Origin: DATMGU01 sp035555315
GTDB lineage: Bacteria > Pseudomonadota > Alphaproteobacteria > ATCC43930 > CGMCC-115725
NCBI GenBank assembly: GCA_035555315.1
Contig: DATMGU010000121.1
Location: forward strand, 42,616-106,615
Reading direction: 5' to 3'
Length of the DNA: 64,000 nt
Shown: positions 8,888 to 19,012 of the stretch, piece by piece
Layout: the number at the start of each line of letters is the position of its first letter
Numbering within the stretch: the first letter of the stretch is position 1
The notes under the pieces: model-generated
What the model saw: only the letters and a program-made list of their open reading frames with translations
What the model was told of the DNA's origin: nothing
Databases searched by the model: none
Made by a program: the position numbers and the translations under genes

Positions 8888-10207
8888 CTATATCGTCTGG
8901 ATGGCCGGATTGTCGAACTCGCGACGATATTCCGCGACCGCCGCGGTCTCGTCGAAGGCATTCTCGGTCTTGGCGATCACCACCGTCGCGACGGCGTTGC
9001 CAATGAGGTTGGTGATCGCCCGCGCCTCGGACATGAACCGGTCGACGCCCAACAGCAAGGCGAGACCTTCGACCGGCACGGTGCCGGTCGCGGCCAGCGT
9101 CGCCGCCAGGGTGATGAAGCCGGCACCGGTGACGCCCGCGGCCCCCTTGGAGGTCATCAACAGGACGAGCAGGATCCAAATCTGCTCGCCGAGGCCGAGT
9201 TCGACCCGATAGACTTGGGCGATGAACAGCACCGCCATCGACAGGTAGATCGAGGTGCCGTCCAGGTTGAACGAGTACCCGGTCGGAATGACCAGGCCGA
9301 CGACCGGCCTGGCCGCGCCGAAGCGCTCCAGCTTTTCCATGATGCGCGGCAGCACGGTTTCCGACGACGACGTACCCAGCACGATCAGGATCTCGTCGCG
9401 GATGTACCAGATGAACCGATAGACGTTGAAGCCGAACAGTTTGGCGATGAGCGCGAGCCCGACGCCGATGAACAGCGCCATGGTGAGATAGACGCACAAC
9501 ATGAGTTCGCCCAGCGCCCAGAGCGAGCCCAGGCCGAACTTGCCGATGGTGAACGCCATGGCGCCCAGCGCACCCAACGGGGCGACATACATGATGATGG
9601 CGATGACCCCGAAAAACACCTTGGAGAGCTTGTCCAGGCTATCGAGTATCGGCTTGCCCCGCTCGCCCAGGCGGGTGAGGGCGGCGCCGAACAGCAGGGC
9701 GAAGACCAGCACCTGCAGGATGTCGCCCTTGACGAACGCGCCGATCGCGTTGTCCGGGAAGATGTTGATGACGAAATCGAAGGCCGACTGGCTCTTGGCG
9801 GCGGCGGCGAATTTGCCGACTTCCGCGCCGGCATGCACGGCGCTGGCGTCGAACCGATGGCCGGGTTGAACGACGTTGACGACGATCATGCCAAGCACGA
9901 GGGCGAGGGTGGTCACCAGCTCGAAATAGATCAGCGCCTTGCCGCCGACGCGGCCGACCTTCTTCATGTCGCCCATATGGGCGATGCCGGTCACCACGGT
10001 CAGGAAGATGATCGGCGCGATGACCATCTTGACCAGCGAGATGAAGATCGTGCCGAGCGGCTGCAGGGCGACGCCGGTATTGGGTGCCACCTCGCCGATG
10101 AAGGCGCCGATGATAATGGCCGCCAGGACCTGGATCGTAAGGTTCTTGTAGAACGGTCCGCGGTGTGGTCGCACCGCGACATCTGTTTGTGTCACCACCG
10201 GTCTCAT
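8888..10207 (-). CDS. dctA: C4-dicarboxylate:cation symporter, DctA/GltP family
   Basis: This 439-residue inner-membrane carrier belongs to the dicarboxylate/amino acid:cation symporter family. Family hallmarks are the serine-rich loop GTSSSETVLPRIMEKL, the unwound helix region SFNLDGTSIYLSMA, TSKGAAGVTGAGF, and the C-terminal RAITNLIGNAVATVVIAK. It is expected to import succinate, fumarate and malate; glutamate is an alternative for the same fold. It lies 12 bases upstream of mazG on the same strand, so mazG may be co-transcribed. Upstream is the groEL terminator. Confidence 0.88.
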   Translation of the reverse strand: MRPVVTQTDVAVRPHRGPFYKNLTIQVLAAIIIGAFIGEVAPNTGVALQPLGTIFISLVKMVIAPIIFLTVVTGIAHMGDMKKVGRVGGKALIYFELVTTLALVLGMIVVNVVQPGHRFDASAVHAGAEVGKFAAAAKSQSAFDFVINIFPDNAIGAFVKGDILQVLVFALLFGAALTRLGERGKPILDSLDKLSKVFFGVIAIIMYVAPLGALGAMAFTIGKFGLGSLWALGELMLCVYLTMALFIGVGLALIAKLFGFNVYRFIWYIRDEILIVLGTSSSETVLPRIMEKLERFGAARPVVGLVIPTGYSFNLDGTSIYLSMAVLFIAQVYRVELGLGEQIWILLVLLMTSKGAAGVTGAGFITLAATLAATGTVPVEGLALLLGVDRFMSEARAITNLIGNAVATVVIAKTENAFDETAAVAEYRREFDNPAIQTI

Positions 10208-10300
10208 CTCCCCGAAAATTGTTCTTGGGTCGGTTCTTGGGCGTCATACACATGTGATTGCCGACGACCGCAATCTAGCCGATCGAGCCGCCGGTACGGA

Positions 10301-10333
10301 ACAAAAAGGCCCCCGCGGTTTCCCGCGGAGGCC
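10301..10333 (-). terminator. Rho-independent terminator of groESL
   Basis: Arms at 10308-10318 and 10323-10333 (GGCCCCCGCGG and CCGCGGAGGCC, one mismatch) form a GC-rich hairpin. On the minus strand it is followed by TTTTTGT. It sits about 60 bases after the groEL stop and separates groESL from dctA. Confidence 0.85.
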
Positions 10334-10344
10334 ATTCTGTAGCA

Positions 10345-10372
10345 ACTATCGGTCGCGGTGGCGACCGATAGT
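10345..10372 (-). other. Perfect 12-bp hairpin in the groEL 3' untranslated region
   Basis: ACTATCGGTCGC and GCGACCGATAGT are exact complements around a 4-base loop, between the groEL stop and the terminator. It may stabilise the groESL 3' end or help termination. Confidence 0.7.
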
Positions 10373-10393
10373 CTGGTTCTGGATGGGTTTGGA

Positions 10394-12034
<1,641 letters not shown>

Positions 12035-12078
12035 GTGTCAGTTCCTTTTTATTGAATGCTTTATGAGCGAGCGGACGA

Positions 12079-12393
12079 TCAGGCGACTTTCTTGGATGCC
12101 GCGGGCGTCTCGACGATGCCCATGATGTCGCTTTCCTTCATGACGAGGTAATCGACCGTGTCGATCTTGACCTCGGTGCCGGACCACTTGCCGAACAGGA
12201 TCCGGTCGCCGACCTTGACGTCGAGGGCGTGGATCTTGCCCTGCTCGTCCCGGGCGCCCGGACCGACGGCGACGACTTCGCCTTCCTGCGGCTTTTCCTT
12301 GGCGGTGTCGGGAATGATGATGCCACCGGACGACTTGTCTTCCTGGTCAATCCGGCGAACGACCACGCGGTCGTGCAATGGACGGAATTTCAT
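12079..12393 (-). CDS. groS: Co-chaperonin GroES (10 kDa)
   Basis: This 104-residue protein is a typical GroES (MKFRPLHDRVVVRRIDQEDK, mobile loop around KSSGGIIIPDTAKEK). It forms the heptameric lid on GroEL. The ATG is preceded by GGGAG. It is the first gene of the groESL operon, with a promoter and CIRCE element immediately upstream. Confidence 0.98.
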   Translation of the reverse strand: MKFRPLHDRVVVRRIDQEDKSSGGIIIPDTAKEKPQEGEVVAVGPGARDEQGKIHALDVKVGDRILFGKWSGTEVKIDTVDYLVMKESDIMGIVETPAASKKVA

Positions 12394-12430
12394 TGATTGC
12401 TCCCTTAGGATGATTTGGATCGGGGGGTTA

Positions 12431-12457
12431 TTAGCACTCTACCCCGACGAGTGCCAG
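12431..12457 (-). promoter_or_regulatory. CIRCE element (HrcA operator) of groESL
   Basis: TTAGCACTC, 9 bases, then GAGTGCCAG matches the CIRCE consensus (TTAGCACTC-N9-GAGTGCTAA) except for two bases in the right arm. It lies just downstream of the predicted -10 box, where bound HrcA would block transcription. Confidence 0.93.
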
Positions 12458-12458
12458 C

Positions 12459-12487
12459 GAGATACTGATTTTGCCGTCGCCTGTCAA
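12459..12487 (-). promoter_or_regulatory. groESL promoter
   Basis: On the minus strand TTGACA (12482-12487) and TATCTC (12459-12464) are 17 bases apart, matching sigma70-type boxes. The CIRCE element follows directly. Confidence 0.8.
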
Positions 12488-12498
12488 GGTCGTGAGGG

Positions 12499-13335
12499 TT
12501 AACAAGGTTCTGAGGGTTGCATAGGGGGGCTGTCTGCCACCCGCCACCGCCCCGCGACACGATCGAAGCGGGTATCGGGACCATCGACGAACCGATCCGA
12601 CCGGAACATCCGAACGCGGCAACTCAGCCCCGTGGACGCGGTCGAAATCAGGTTATACGCGTTTTCCTCGGCCCGGGTACGGGTCGAGATCGCCGTGCCG
12701 GCCTGCGCCACCAGGATCGACCGGTCGACCGTCCGATGGAACGCACCGACCTCCGCGATATAGGAATGATGGTAGTGACCCGCAAGCAAAAGATCGACGC
12801 CGGCGGCCTCGATCGCCGATAACGCCGGGATCGCGTGGCGCAGGATCGGTCGGTCCGGCGCGTCGGGCGGCGGCACCAGCGGATGATGCGTCACCAGGAC
12901 GCGCAGCCGACCCGTGGGCACCTGATCGAAGATCCCACGGATCTCGAGCAGCTGACGATCGGAGATCCGTCCATTGGACACCGCGATGGAGCGAACCGTG
13001 TCGATGCCCAGGACGGCGATATCGTCATTCTGGAAAAATGGGTAGCGCTCCGCCGTGATGAAGCGGTGATAGCGCCGCAGCGGCGTGAACAGCCGCCGGC
13101 TGAGGTTATAAAGCGGCACGTCGTGGTTGCCCGGCACGATGATGACGGGTGCCGGCAGCGCGTCGAGAAATCGCCGTGCCGCGGCGAATTCCACGCGGCG
13201 CGCCCGTTGCGTCAGATCGCCGCTGAGGGCGATCACCGTCGGCTCGGCGGCCCGGAGATCCGCCAGCAATGCCCGAGCGATCGCCTCGTCATGGTGGCCG
13301 AAATGCAGGTCGGAGATATGCGCGATCAGGCTCAT
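12499..13335 (-). CDS. Calcineurin-like metallophosphoesterase (CpdA/Icc-like)
   Basis: This 278-residue protein carries the full dinuclear-metal motif series: DLHFG (as DxH) near residue 10, LSGDLTQRA, VPGNHDVP, VTHHPL and AGHYHH. This pattern is typical of class III cyclic-nucleotide phosphodiesterases and related phosphoesterases; the real substrate may instead be a lipid or nucleotide phosphate. Its ATG overlaps the stop of the upstream lipid kinase gene by 4 bases (ATGA), so the two are translationally coupled. Confidence 0.85.
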   Translation of the reverse strand: MSLIAHISDLHFGHHDEAIARALLADLRAAEPTVIALSGDLTQRARRVEFAAARRFLDALPAPVIIVPGNHDVPLYNLSRRLFTPLRRYHRFITAERYPFFQNDDIAVLGIDTVRSIAVSNGRISDRQLLEIRGIFDQVPTGRLRVLVTHHPLVPPPDAPDRPILRHAIPALSAIEAAGVDLLLAGHYHHSYIAEVGAFHRTVDRSILVAQAGTAISTRTRAEENAYNLISTASTGLSCRVRMFRSDRFVDGPDTRFDRVAGRWRVADSPPMQPSEPC

Positions 13336-14303
13336 GACGGGGGTAACGATGGCACCACGACGGTCAAGGCGCCGGGTCGGCTGCGGTAGGTCAGCGGCGG
13401 CCTCATGATATGTACCTCGCCGTCGAGCGAGACGCGCATGCGGCCGCGCCGGGCGGCGATTTCCACCGTGTCGACCTGATAGCTTTCGAAATCCCGTGCC
13501 TGATTTAACCGGCCGACCAGCCCCGCCGCCAGCAGGCCCAGCATCCCGAGGCGGCTGCGCCGCTTGATCAGATAGACCGAGAGCAGTCCGCCGGTCAGCT
13601 TCGTCCGGCTGCCGAAGGCGAGCAGGTTCATCCGATACTTGTTGTTGCCGATGAAGATGAGCGGCGTTTCGATCGCGCTCAGACCATCAGCCATGCCGTG
13701 GCACCGGACGCCGATCCGCAGCAAGGGAAAGCGAAACGCCATGCGCAGCGCCGCGACCCCATAGGCGATCCATTTGTTGCGCCGCCTGTGGCGTCGCTGC
13801 TGATCTCGATCGACGACCAGGGCGGGATAGAGGCCGAGGGCGGAATTATTGACGAAGCATCGGCCGTTCACCTCGGCGACGTCGACGGATCGCCGGTTGG
13901 CCGCGGCGAGCACCCCGATGGCGCCGGCGAGATCGAGCGGCAGGCCCAGATCCTTGGCGAAATGATTGAGCGTGCCCAGCGGCAGCACGCCCAAGGCTAC
14001 TTCGGTGCCGGCGACCGCGCCGGCGACCGCGCCGACCGTCCCGTCGCCGCCCGCCGCGACCAGAATATCCCAGGCGCCCGAGGTGGCGGCCGCCGCGGCT
14101 TCGGTCGTGAGGTTGGGTCCGGGTACCCGCCGGATGGTGAGGTCCAGCGCCCGTTCGTCGCCCAACAGGGCGATCTCGCCGTCGAGCCCGCCCGCCCGTC
14201 CACCGCCGGCCGCGTCGTTCATCAGCACCAGAATGCGCGGGCGTCGGGTATCCGGAAGCGATCGGTCGGTTGGCGCGCTGGTCGCTTCGGTGGTCGGGGA
14301 CAT
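13332..14303 (-). CDS. Diacylglycerol-kinase-family lipid kinase
   Basis: This 323-residue protein has the DAG kinase catalytic domain (DAGK_cat): the Gly-rich phosphate-binding segment near the N-terminus (LVLMNDAAGGGRAGG), VAAGGDGTVG, and PLGTLNHFAKDLGLP. Members phosphorylate diacylglycerol, sphingosine or similar lipids (YegS/LCB5 group). The ATG at 14303 was preferred to a TTG two codons upstream. It heads a two-gene operon with a metallophosphoesterase, suggesting a matched kinase/phosphatase function, which is inference only. Confidence 0.85.
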   Translation of the reverse strand: MSPTTEATSAPTDRSLPDTRRPRILVLMNDAAGGGRAGGLDGEIALLGDERALDLTIRRVPGPNLTTEAAAAATSGAWDILVAAGGDGTVGAVAGAVAGTEVALGVLPLGTLNHFAKDLGLPLDLAGAIGVLAAANRRSVDVAEVNGRCFVNNSALGLYPALVVDRDQQRRHRRRNKWIAYGVAALRMAFRFPLLRIGVRCHGMADGLSAIETPLIFIGNNKYRMNLLAFGSRTKLTGGLLSVYLIKRRSRLGMLGLLAAGLVGRLNQARDFESYQVDTVEIAARRGRMRVSLDGEVHIMRPPLTYRSRPGALTVVVPSLPPS

Positions 14304-14447
14304 CGTCAAGATGGTGCACAGTCCTGGGGAAAACCAGCCTCATGATTTATATTGACCGGTGGACAAATAATCCGCACGCTGACGGGAAAATCGCCGTCAA
14401 AGTCATCCTCTAAGGTACAGCTTCACTCCGTGAAAGGATCCTCCGAC

Positions 14448-16034
14448 GTGCGACGCCGCAACTTATTGAAGGCTGGCGCGGCAACCGTGCTGGCGGCATC
14501 CCCGATCGCCCGCTTTGCCATCGCGCAGCCGGCGGAGCGCTCCGTCCTGCGCTATGTGCCGTCGGCCAACCTCTCCTTGCTCGATCCGATTTGGTCCACG
14601 GCCTATGTCAGCCTGTGCCACGGCTATGCCGTGTTCGACGCGCTGTACGGCGCCGACGCGAAGCAGCAGATCCGACCGCAGATGGCCGAGGGCCACTCGG
14701 TGTCCGATGATGGTCGTGTGTGGTCCATCCGGCTGCGCGACGGGCTGAAATTCCACGACGGCGAACCGGTTCGCGCGGTCGATTGCGCGGCGAGCCTGGC
14801 GCGCTGGGCCGCGCGGCAGCCAACTGGGCAGGTCGTCGGGACTTTCGTCGAGTCATGGTCGGCGACCGATGATCGCACGATCAAGGTGTCGCTGCGCCAG
14901 AAGTTGCCGTCGCTCGCCTATCTCTTGGCGATGTCTGTCTTCCCACCATTCATCATGCCCGAGCGCCTGGCGAAGACGGACCCCAGCAAGCAGGTGACAG
15001 AGATGGTCGGCTCCGGGCCATTCCGCTTTGTCGCCCGCGAATTCGTCGACAGCAGCCTGGTCGTCTATGAAAGGTTCGACGGCTATGTGCCACGTCCCGA
15101 GCCGGCGGAATGGACGTCGGGCGGCAAGGTCGCGAAGGTCGACCGCATCGAATGGCACATTATCCCGGATGCCTCGACGGCGGTGAACGCCCTGATGCAG
15201 GGCAGTGTCGACTGGCTGGAGCATCCGATCGCCGATGCGCTGCCGATGCTGCGCAAACACCCGGATATCGAACTCGACTATATCGACCCGACCGGCTGGA
15301 CCGGCTTCCTGCGCTTCAACTGCCTGCAGGCGCCCTTCAATGACGAGCGCGTTCGCCAGGCTGTGATGATGGCGGTCGATCAGACCGACTATCTGCGCGT
15401 GGCGACCGGCGACGATGACTCATCTTACACGGTCTGCCCTTCGGTGTTCCCCTGCGGCACGCCGCTCGGCAAGCCGATTGGCGTGCCTTTCATGCCGGCG
15501 ACCATCGAGGCTGCCAAGGTGCTGTTGCGGCAATCTGGCTATGCCGGGGAGAAAGTCGTGTTGCTGAGCCCAAGCGACAATCCGCCGCTCGGTGATTTCG
15601 CCGAGATCACGGCCGATCTGTTTCGCAAGATCGGGCTGAACACCGAATTGTTCACGACCGATTGGGGCACGGTCACGCAGCGACGGGCGAAGAAGGAGCC
15701 GGTCGCGCAGGGCGGCTGGTCGGCCTTCGTCTCCGTCGTGAACGGGCCGGCCATCATGAACCCGGCCGTGAATTTCCTGGTCCGCGGGCAGGGCGCGCGC
15801 GGCTATTTCGGCTGGTACGAAAACGCGGAGGTTGAGACGCTCGCACAGGAATGGCTGCAGTCCGATACAGAAGCGGACCGCGCCCGGCTCAGCGATCGGA
15901 TCCAGGAGATCGCCTTCCGCACCGTGCCCTATGTGCCGCTCGGCCAATACGTGCAGCGCACCGCCCATCGCCGCGCTGTCCAGGGTATCCTGCGTGGGCC
16001 GGCGGTGCTGCCCTGGAACGTCAGCAAGGCTTGA
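14448..16034 (+). CDS. Peptide/nickel-type ABC transporter substrate-binding protein
   Basis: This 528-residue family 5 solute-binding protein (SBP_bac_5, DppA/OppA-like) starts at a GTG with AAAGGA 9 bases upstream. The N-terminus is a twin-arginine-like signal (RRRNLLKAGAATVLAASPIA, then FAIAQ). The domain shows the usual LLDPIW...YEPLYG-like start, GLKFHDGEPVRAVDCAASL and GSGPFRFVARE. It should bind oligopeptides or a similar ligand in the periplasm. No permease or ATPase genes of this class are adjacent, so it is an orphan binding protein here. Confidence 0.85.
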   Translation: MRRRNLLKAGAATVLAASPIARFAIAQPAERSVLRYVPSANLSLLDPIWSTAYVSLCHGYAVFDALYGADAKQQIRPQMAEGHSVSDDGRVWSIRLRDGLKFHDGEPVRAVDCAASLARWAARQPTGQVVGTFVESWSATDDRTIKVSLRQKLPSLAYLLAMSVFPPFIMPERLAKTDPSKQVTEMVGSGPFRFVAREFVDSSLVVYERFDGYVPRPEPAEWTSGGKVAKVDRIEWHIIPDASTAVNALMQGSVDWLEHPIADALPMLRKHPDIELDYIDPTGWTGFLRFNCLQAPFNDERVRQAVMMAVDQTDYLRVATGDDDSSYTVCPSVFPCGTPLGKPIGVPFMPATIEAAKVLLRQSGYAGEKVVLLSPSDNPPLGDFAEITADLFRKIGLNTELFTTDWGTVTQRRAKKEPVAQGGWSAFVSVVNGPAIMNPAVNFLVRGQGARGYFGWYENAEVETLAQEWLQSDTEADRARLSDRIQEIAFRTVPYVPLGQYVQRTAHRRAVQGILRGPAVLPWNVSKA

Positions 16035-16258
16035 TATGACGACCGCTTCGGAAACACCCCTCCCAGGAAGGGGCTAATCTTACTGCGTCATGCGGCGTTA
16101 ACCATTTATAGGCCAAAGAGGCGGTAGACAGCGTAGAAAGGGGGCTCGCGGCCCATCGTCTTTCCACCGGCTATCCGAGCGCCCGCTGCCGGCTAAGAAC
16201 AATCTCAACGAGTGACCGCGCCGAAAAGGCGAATGGCACTCGATAAGGGGAAGTTACC

Positions 16259-17011
16259 ATGTATCGGATGACGGTTCTGACGTTCGCCATCATGGCCTTT
16301 TTCGGCGGTGCTCGCGCTGAGGAGATCGTCGGGCATTTCCGGCCGCGGCCGCCCGAAATGGTCGTCGCCGACGGCAAATTTTCAGGGCCGATCAAAGACA
16401 TCCTGGAACAGGCGCTGGCCCCGCTCGGGTTGACGATCAGCTGGCAGGATGTGCCGTTCGCCCGATCGCTCAAGGAATTGAAGGATGGCGATCCGGTCAT
16501 CGTGCCACGCTACAATCGCACGGCGGAGCGCGAGGAATTCAGCCTCTATCTCGGGCCCATCGCCGTACAGCGGCGACACATCGTTTTCGCCGTGCGGCAG
16601 GGCGACGAACAGCGCATCAAGTCATACGCCGATCTGGCCAGCCTGACGATCGGCACGAAGCGCGGGACCTCCTACTTCGACCAGTTCGATCAGGACAAGA
16701 CCCTCCACAAGGAAGAGGTCGTCGACGATCTGAACCTCGCCCTGCCGTTGCGCGCGGGGCGTCGTGACGCGGCCATCGTTCTCGATCAGACCGCGTTCGA
16801 AAGCGCCGCCAAGGAGGCGGGTTGGTCCGACTATGCCTGGGCGGCCTGGAGGGTCGATCTCACGCAGGCGAACTACTACGCCATAGCCAAGAGCGGGCCG
16901 CTCGCGGCGAAGGGGCCGGCCATCGACGCGGCGCTGCAGGCGATGGCCGCGGATGGCCGGGTCAAGGCCATCTATGCCAAGTACGGCCTCGATCCGGAGC
17001 ATGTCGATTAA
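16259..17011 (+). CDS. Periplasmic solute-binding protein, family 3
   Basis: This 250-residue protein has a short signal peptide (MYRMTVLTFAIMAFFGGARA) and a family 3 binding fold (amino-acid-type; SBP_bac_3). Recognisable parts are PIKDILEQALAPLGL, the hinge region RREHIVFAV-like QRRHIVFAVRQG, and LTIGTKRGTSYFDQF. No transporter genes accompany it. It lies 121 bases upstream of a membrane histidine kinase on the same strand, so it may feed ligand information to that kinase rather than to a transporter. The start has AAGGGGAAG upstream. Confidence 0.8.
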   Translation: MYRMTVLTFAIMAFFGGARAEEIVGHFRPRPPEMVVADGKFSGPIKDILEQALAPLGLTISWQDVPFARSLKELKDGDPVIVPRYNRTAEREEFSLYLGPIAVQRRHIVFAVRQGDEQRIKSYADLASLTIGTKRGTSYFDQFDQDKTLHKEEVVDDLNLALPLRAGRRDAAIVLDQTAFESAAKEAGWSDYAWAAWRVDLTQANYYAIAKSGPLAAKGPAIDAALQAMAADGRVKAIYAKYGLDPEHVD

Positions 17012-17132
17012 CGGTCCGAACACTAAAGCAGGCGTAAGCTCATCCGTTTCCGGGGATGGGCCCAATGTCCAGCAGCGAGTTTGAGCTCGATGCCGGCGGG
17101 AGGGCGTGGTGTCCTTTAATCAAGGGGGCGGC

Positions 17133-18983
17133 ATGCACGTTCGTCGGCGACCTGCTCGCCGGACCAGTTTAAAAACGCAGAGCCTCGTCAGGCTTGGCTT
17201 TTTGCTGCTCGTCATCTTCAGCATTGCGACCTTCATCGAGGCCCGAGTTGCGCAGCGGGAGAGAAGCCATCTCGTCGAGACCCGCGGCAGGTTGGTCGCG
17301 GAGCTGCAGGCCACGGCTCTTGCGACCCCGATATGGGACCTCGACGACCGGCAGGTCAAAGTGCTGCTCGGAGCGCTCCAACAAGATCCCGACTTTTCGT
17401 CGGCCCGTATCCTGGACAATGCCGGGCGGGTCCTTGCCTCGCTCTCGGGCGCCGCGGCCGCCGACGATGACTTTGTGATCACCTCGCCAATCACGTTCAA
17501 TTCCCGCCCGCTGGGGATGCTCGAAATGCGCCTCTCGGCGGCCGCTTCGAACAGCGCGTTGCGCGGCACCATCCTGGGGATCGGCGGCTGGTACCTGATC
17601 CTGCTTCTCGTCGTCTCCGGGGCTGCCTGGATCATGCTGCATCGGATCCTGGCACCGCTGAGCCAGTTGCGCTCGGTCATGTCAAAACTGGCGGCCGGAG
17701 CGCTCGACACCCAGGTCTCGCAACTCCACCGGAGCGACGAGGTGGGGGAGATGGCCGAGGCCGTCCAGACCTTCAAGGAGAACGCCGAAGAGGTGCAACG
17801 GCTCTTCATCGAGCGCGAGCGCCTCCAGGCCGAGGCCAACGTACAACTTCTGCAGCGCCGTTTCGAGCAAGCCATCGACAGCACAGGCCAAGCGATCGCG
17901 CTCTACGATGGGGAAGATGTCCTGGTCGCGTGCAATACGCCGTACCTCGAACTCCACAGGCAGCCTGACGAGGCGTGTCCCGAAAAGACGGCCCTCATCG
18001 GCCTGACATTCCGTGCGGCCCTGGATCTTCGGATGAAGGCTAATCTCTACGTTTTTGACGAAAAGGATCGCGAGGAGTTCATTGCCATGCGCGTGGCACG
18101 CCACCGCAATGACCAGGGTGAGCAAACCAATCAACTTCGCGATGGTCGCTGGATGCGGATACTTGTTCGTCGCACGTCCGACCGAGGCGTGATCAACCTC
18201 TGGACCGACATCACGAGCATCAAGGCTGCTGAAGTCCAGCAGCGCGACCTGCAGGATCAGCTTCACCATTCGCAGCGGCTGGAATCCCTTGGCACCCTGG
18301 CCGGCGGCATCGCCCATGACCTGAACAACACGCTCGTGCCGATCCTCGGCCTGGTCGAACTCACGGCGGAATTCATGCCGGAGGGCAGCGGCGACCGCCA
18401 GAACCTCGAAATCGTGGCTTCGGCCGCCCGGCGCGCCAAGGAACTCGTGCGACAGATCCTCGCCTTCAGCCGGAAGGAGTCCGGTCGCTCCGAAATGTTC
18501 AATATGGCGAGGTTGACGCGCGAAGCCATGACGCTGCTGCGCTCCGCCGTTCCTGCGACCATCGCCATAGACACCGATATCGCCGACGTCGCACCGGTTC
18601 GTGGCGACGAAGGGCAATTCCATCAGGTCATCGTCAATCTCGTCACCAACGCCGCCAGCGCGATCGGCACGAAGCAAGGGTCGATCTCGGTCTCTCTGCA
18701 GTTGGTGCTGCGCGACGACGGCGCATCGGTCAATCGCCTGCGGGTCGAGGATACCGGCTGCGGCATGGACGAGGCGACGCGCGCCCGCATCTTCGAGCCG
18801 TTCTTCACCACCAAGCCCGTCAACGAGGGGACCGGTCTCGGGCTTTCCGTCGTGCACGGCATCATCACCGCCCACGGCGGCAGGATCGACGTCGCCAGCA
18901 CGCCCGGCCAGGGCACCACCTTCGAGATGGACTTGCCGATCGCCGTCGAGGAGGAGCTACCCCAGGCTGCTTACGGGGAGTAG
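17133..18983 (+). CDS. Membrane sensor histidine kinase with HAMP and PAS domains
   Basis: This 616-residue kinase has a transmembrane helix near the N-terminus (LGFLLLVIFSIATFI), a periplasmic domain of about 110 residues, a second helix (GWYLILLLVVSGAAWIML), HAMP, a PAS-like domain, HisKA (GTLAGGIAHDLNNTLVPILG, His in IAHDLNN) and HATPase (NLVTNAASAI, DTGCGMD, GTGLGLSVVHGI). It lacks a C-terminal receiver domain, and no response regulator is adjacent. The ATG at 17133 with AAGGGGG upstream was chosen over a GTG at 17106. It follows a periplasmic binding protein gene. Confidence 0.88.
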   Translation: MHVRRRPARRTSLKTQSLVRLGFLLLVIFSIATFIEARVAQRERSHLVETRGRLVAELQATALATPIWDLDDRQVKVLLGALQQDPDFSSARILDNAGRVLASLSGAAAADDDFVITSPITFNSRPLGMLEMRLSAAASNSALRGTILGIGGWYLILLLVVSGAAWIMLHRILAPLSQLRSVMSKLAAGALDTQVSQLHRSDEVGEMAEAVQTFKENAEEVQRLFIERERLQAEANVQLLQRRFEQAIDSTGQAIALYDGEDVLVACNTPYLELHRQPDEACPEKTALIGLTFRAALDLRMKANLYVFDEKDREEFIAMRVARHRNDQGEQTNQLRDGRWMRILVRRTSDRGVINLWTDITSIKAAEVQQRDLQDQLHHSQRLESLGTLAGGIAHDLNNTLVPILGLVELTAEFMPEGSGDRQNLEIVASAARRAKELVRQILAFSRKESGRSEMFNMARLTREAMTLLRSAVPATIAIDTDIADVAPVRGDEGQFHQVIVNLVTNAASAIGTKQGSISVSLQLVLRDDGASVNRLRVEDTGCGMDEATRARIFEPFFTTKPVNEGTGLGLSVVHGIITAHGGRIDVASTPGQGTTFEMDLPIAVEEELPQAAYGE

Positions 18984-19012
18984 GAGCATCGGAGCTTTGA
19001 CGTCGGGGCAGA

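Noticed and set aside
8189..10342. Plus-strand open frame of about 717 codons
   Set aside because: It lies opposite mazG and dctA, both with clear family motifs. Its product is rich in Arg, Gly, Asp and His with no domain, a usual effect of GC-rich third positions.
16052..16080. Short hairpin CCCCT/AGGGG after the peptide-binding protein gene
   Set aside because: The stem is only 5 bp and no T-run follows, so it is too weak to call a terminator.
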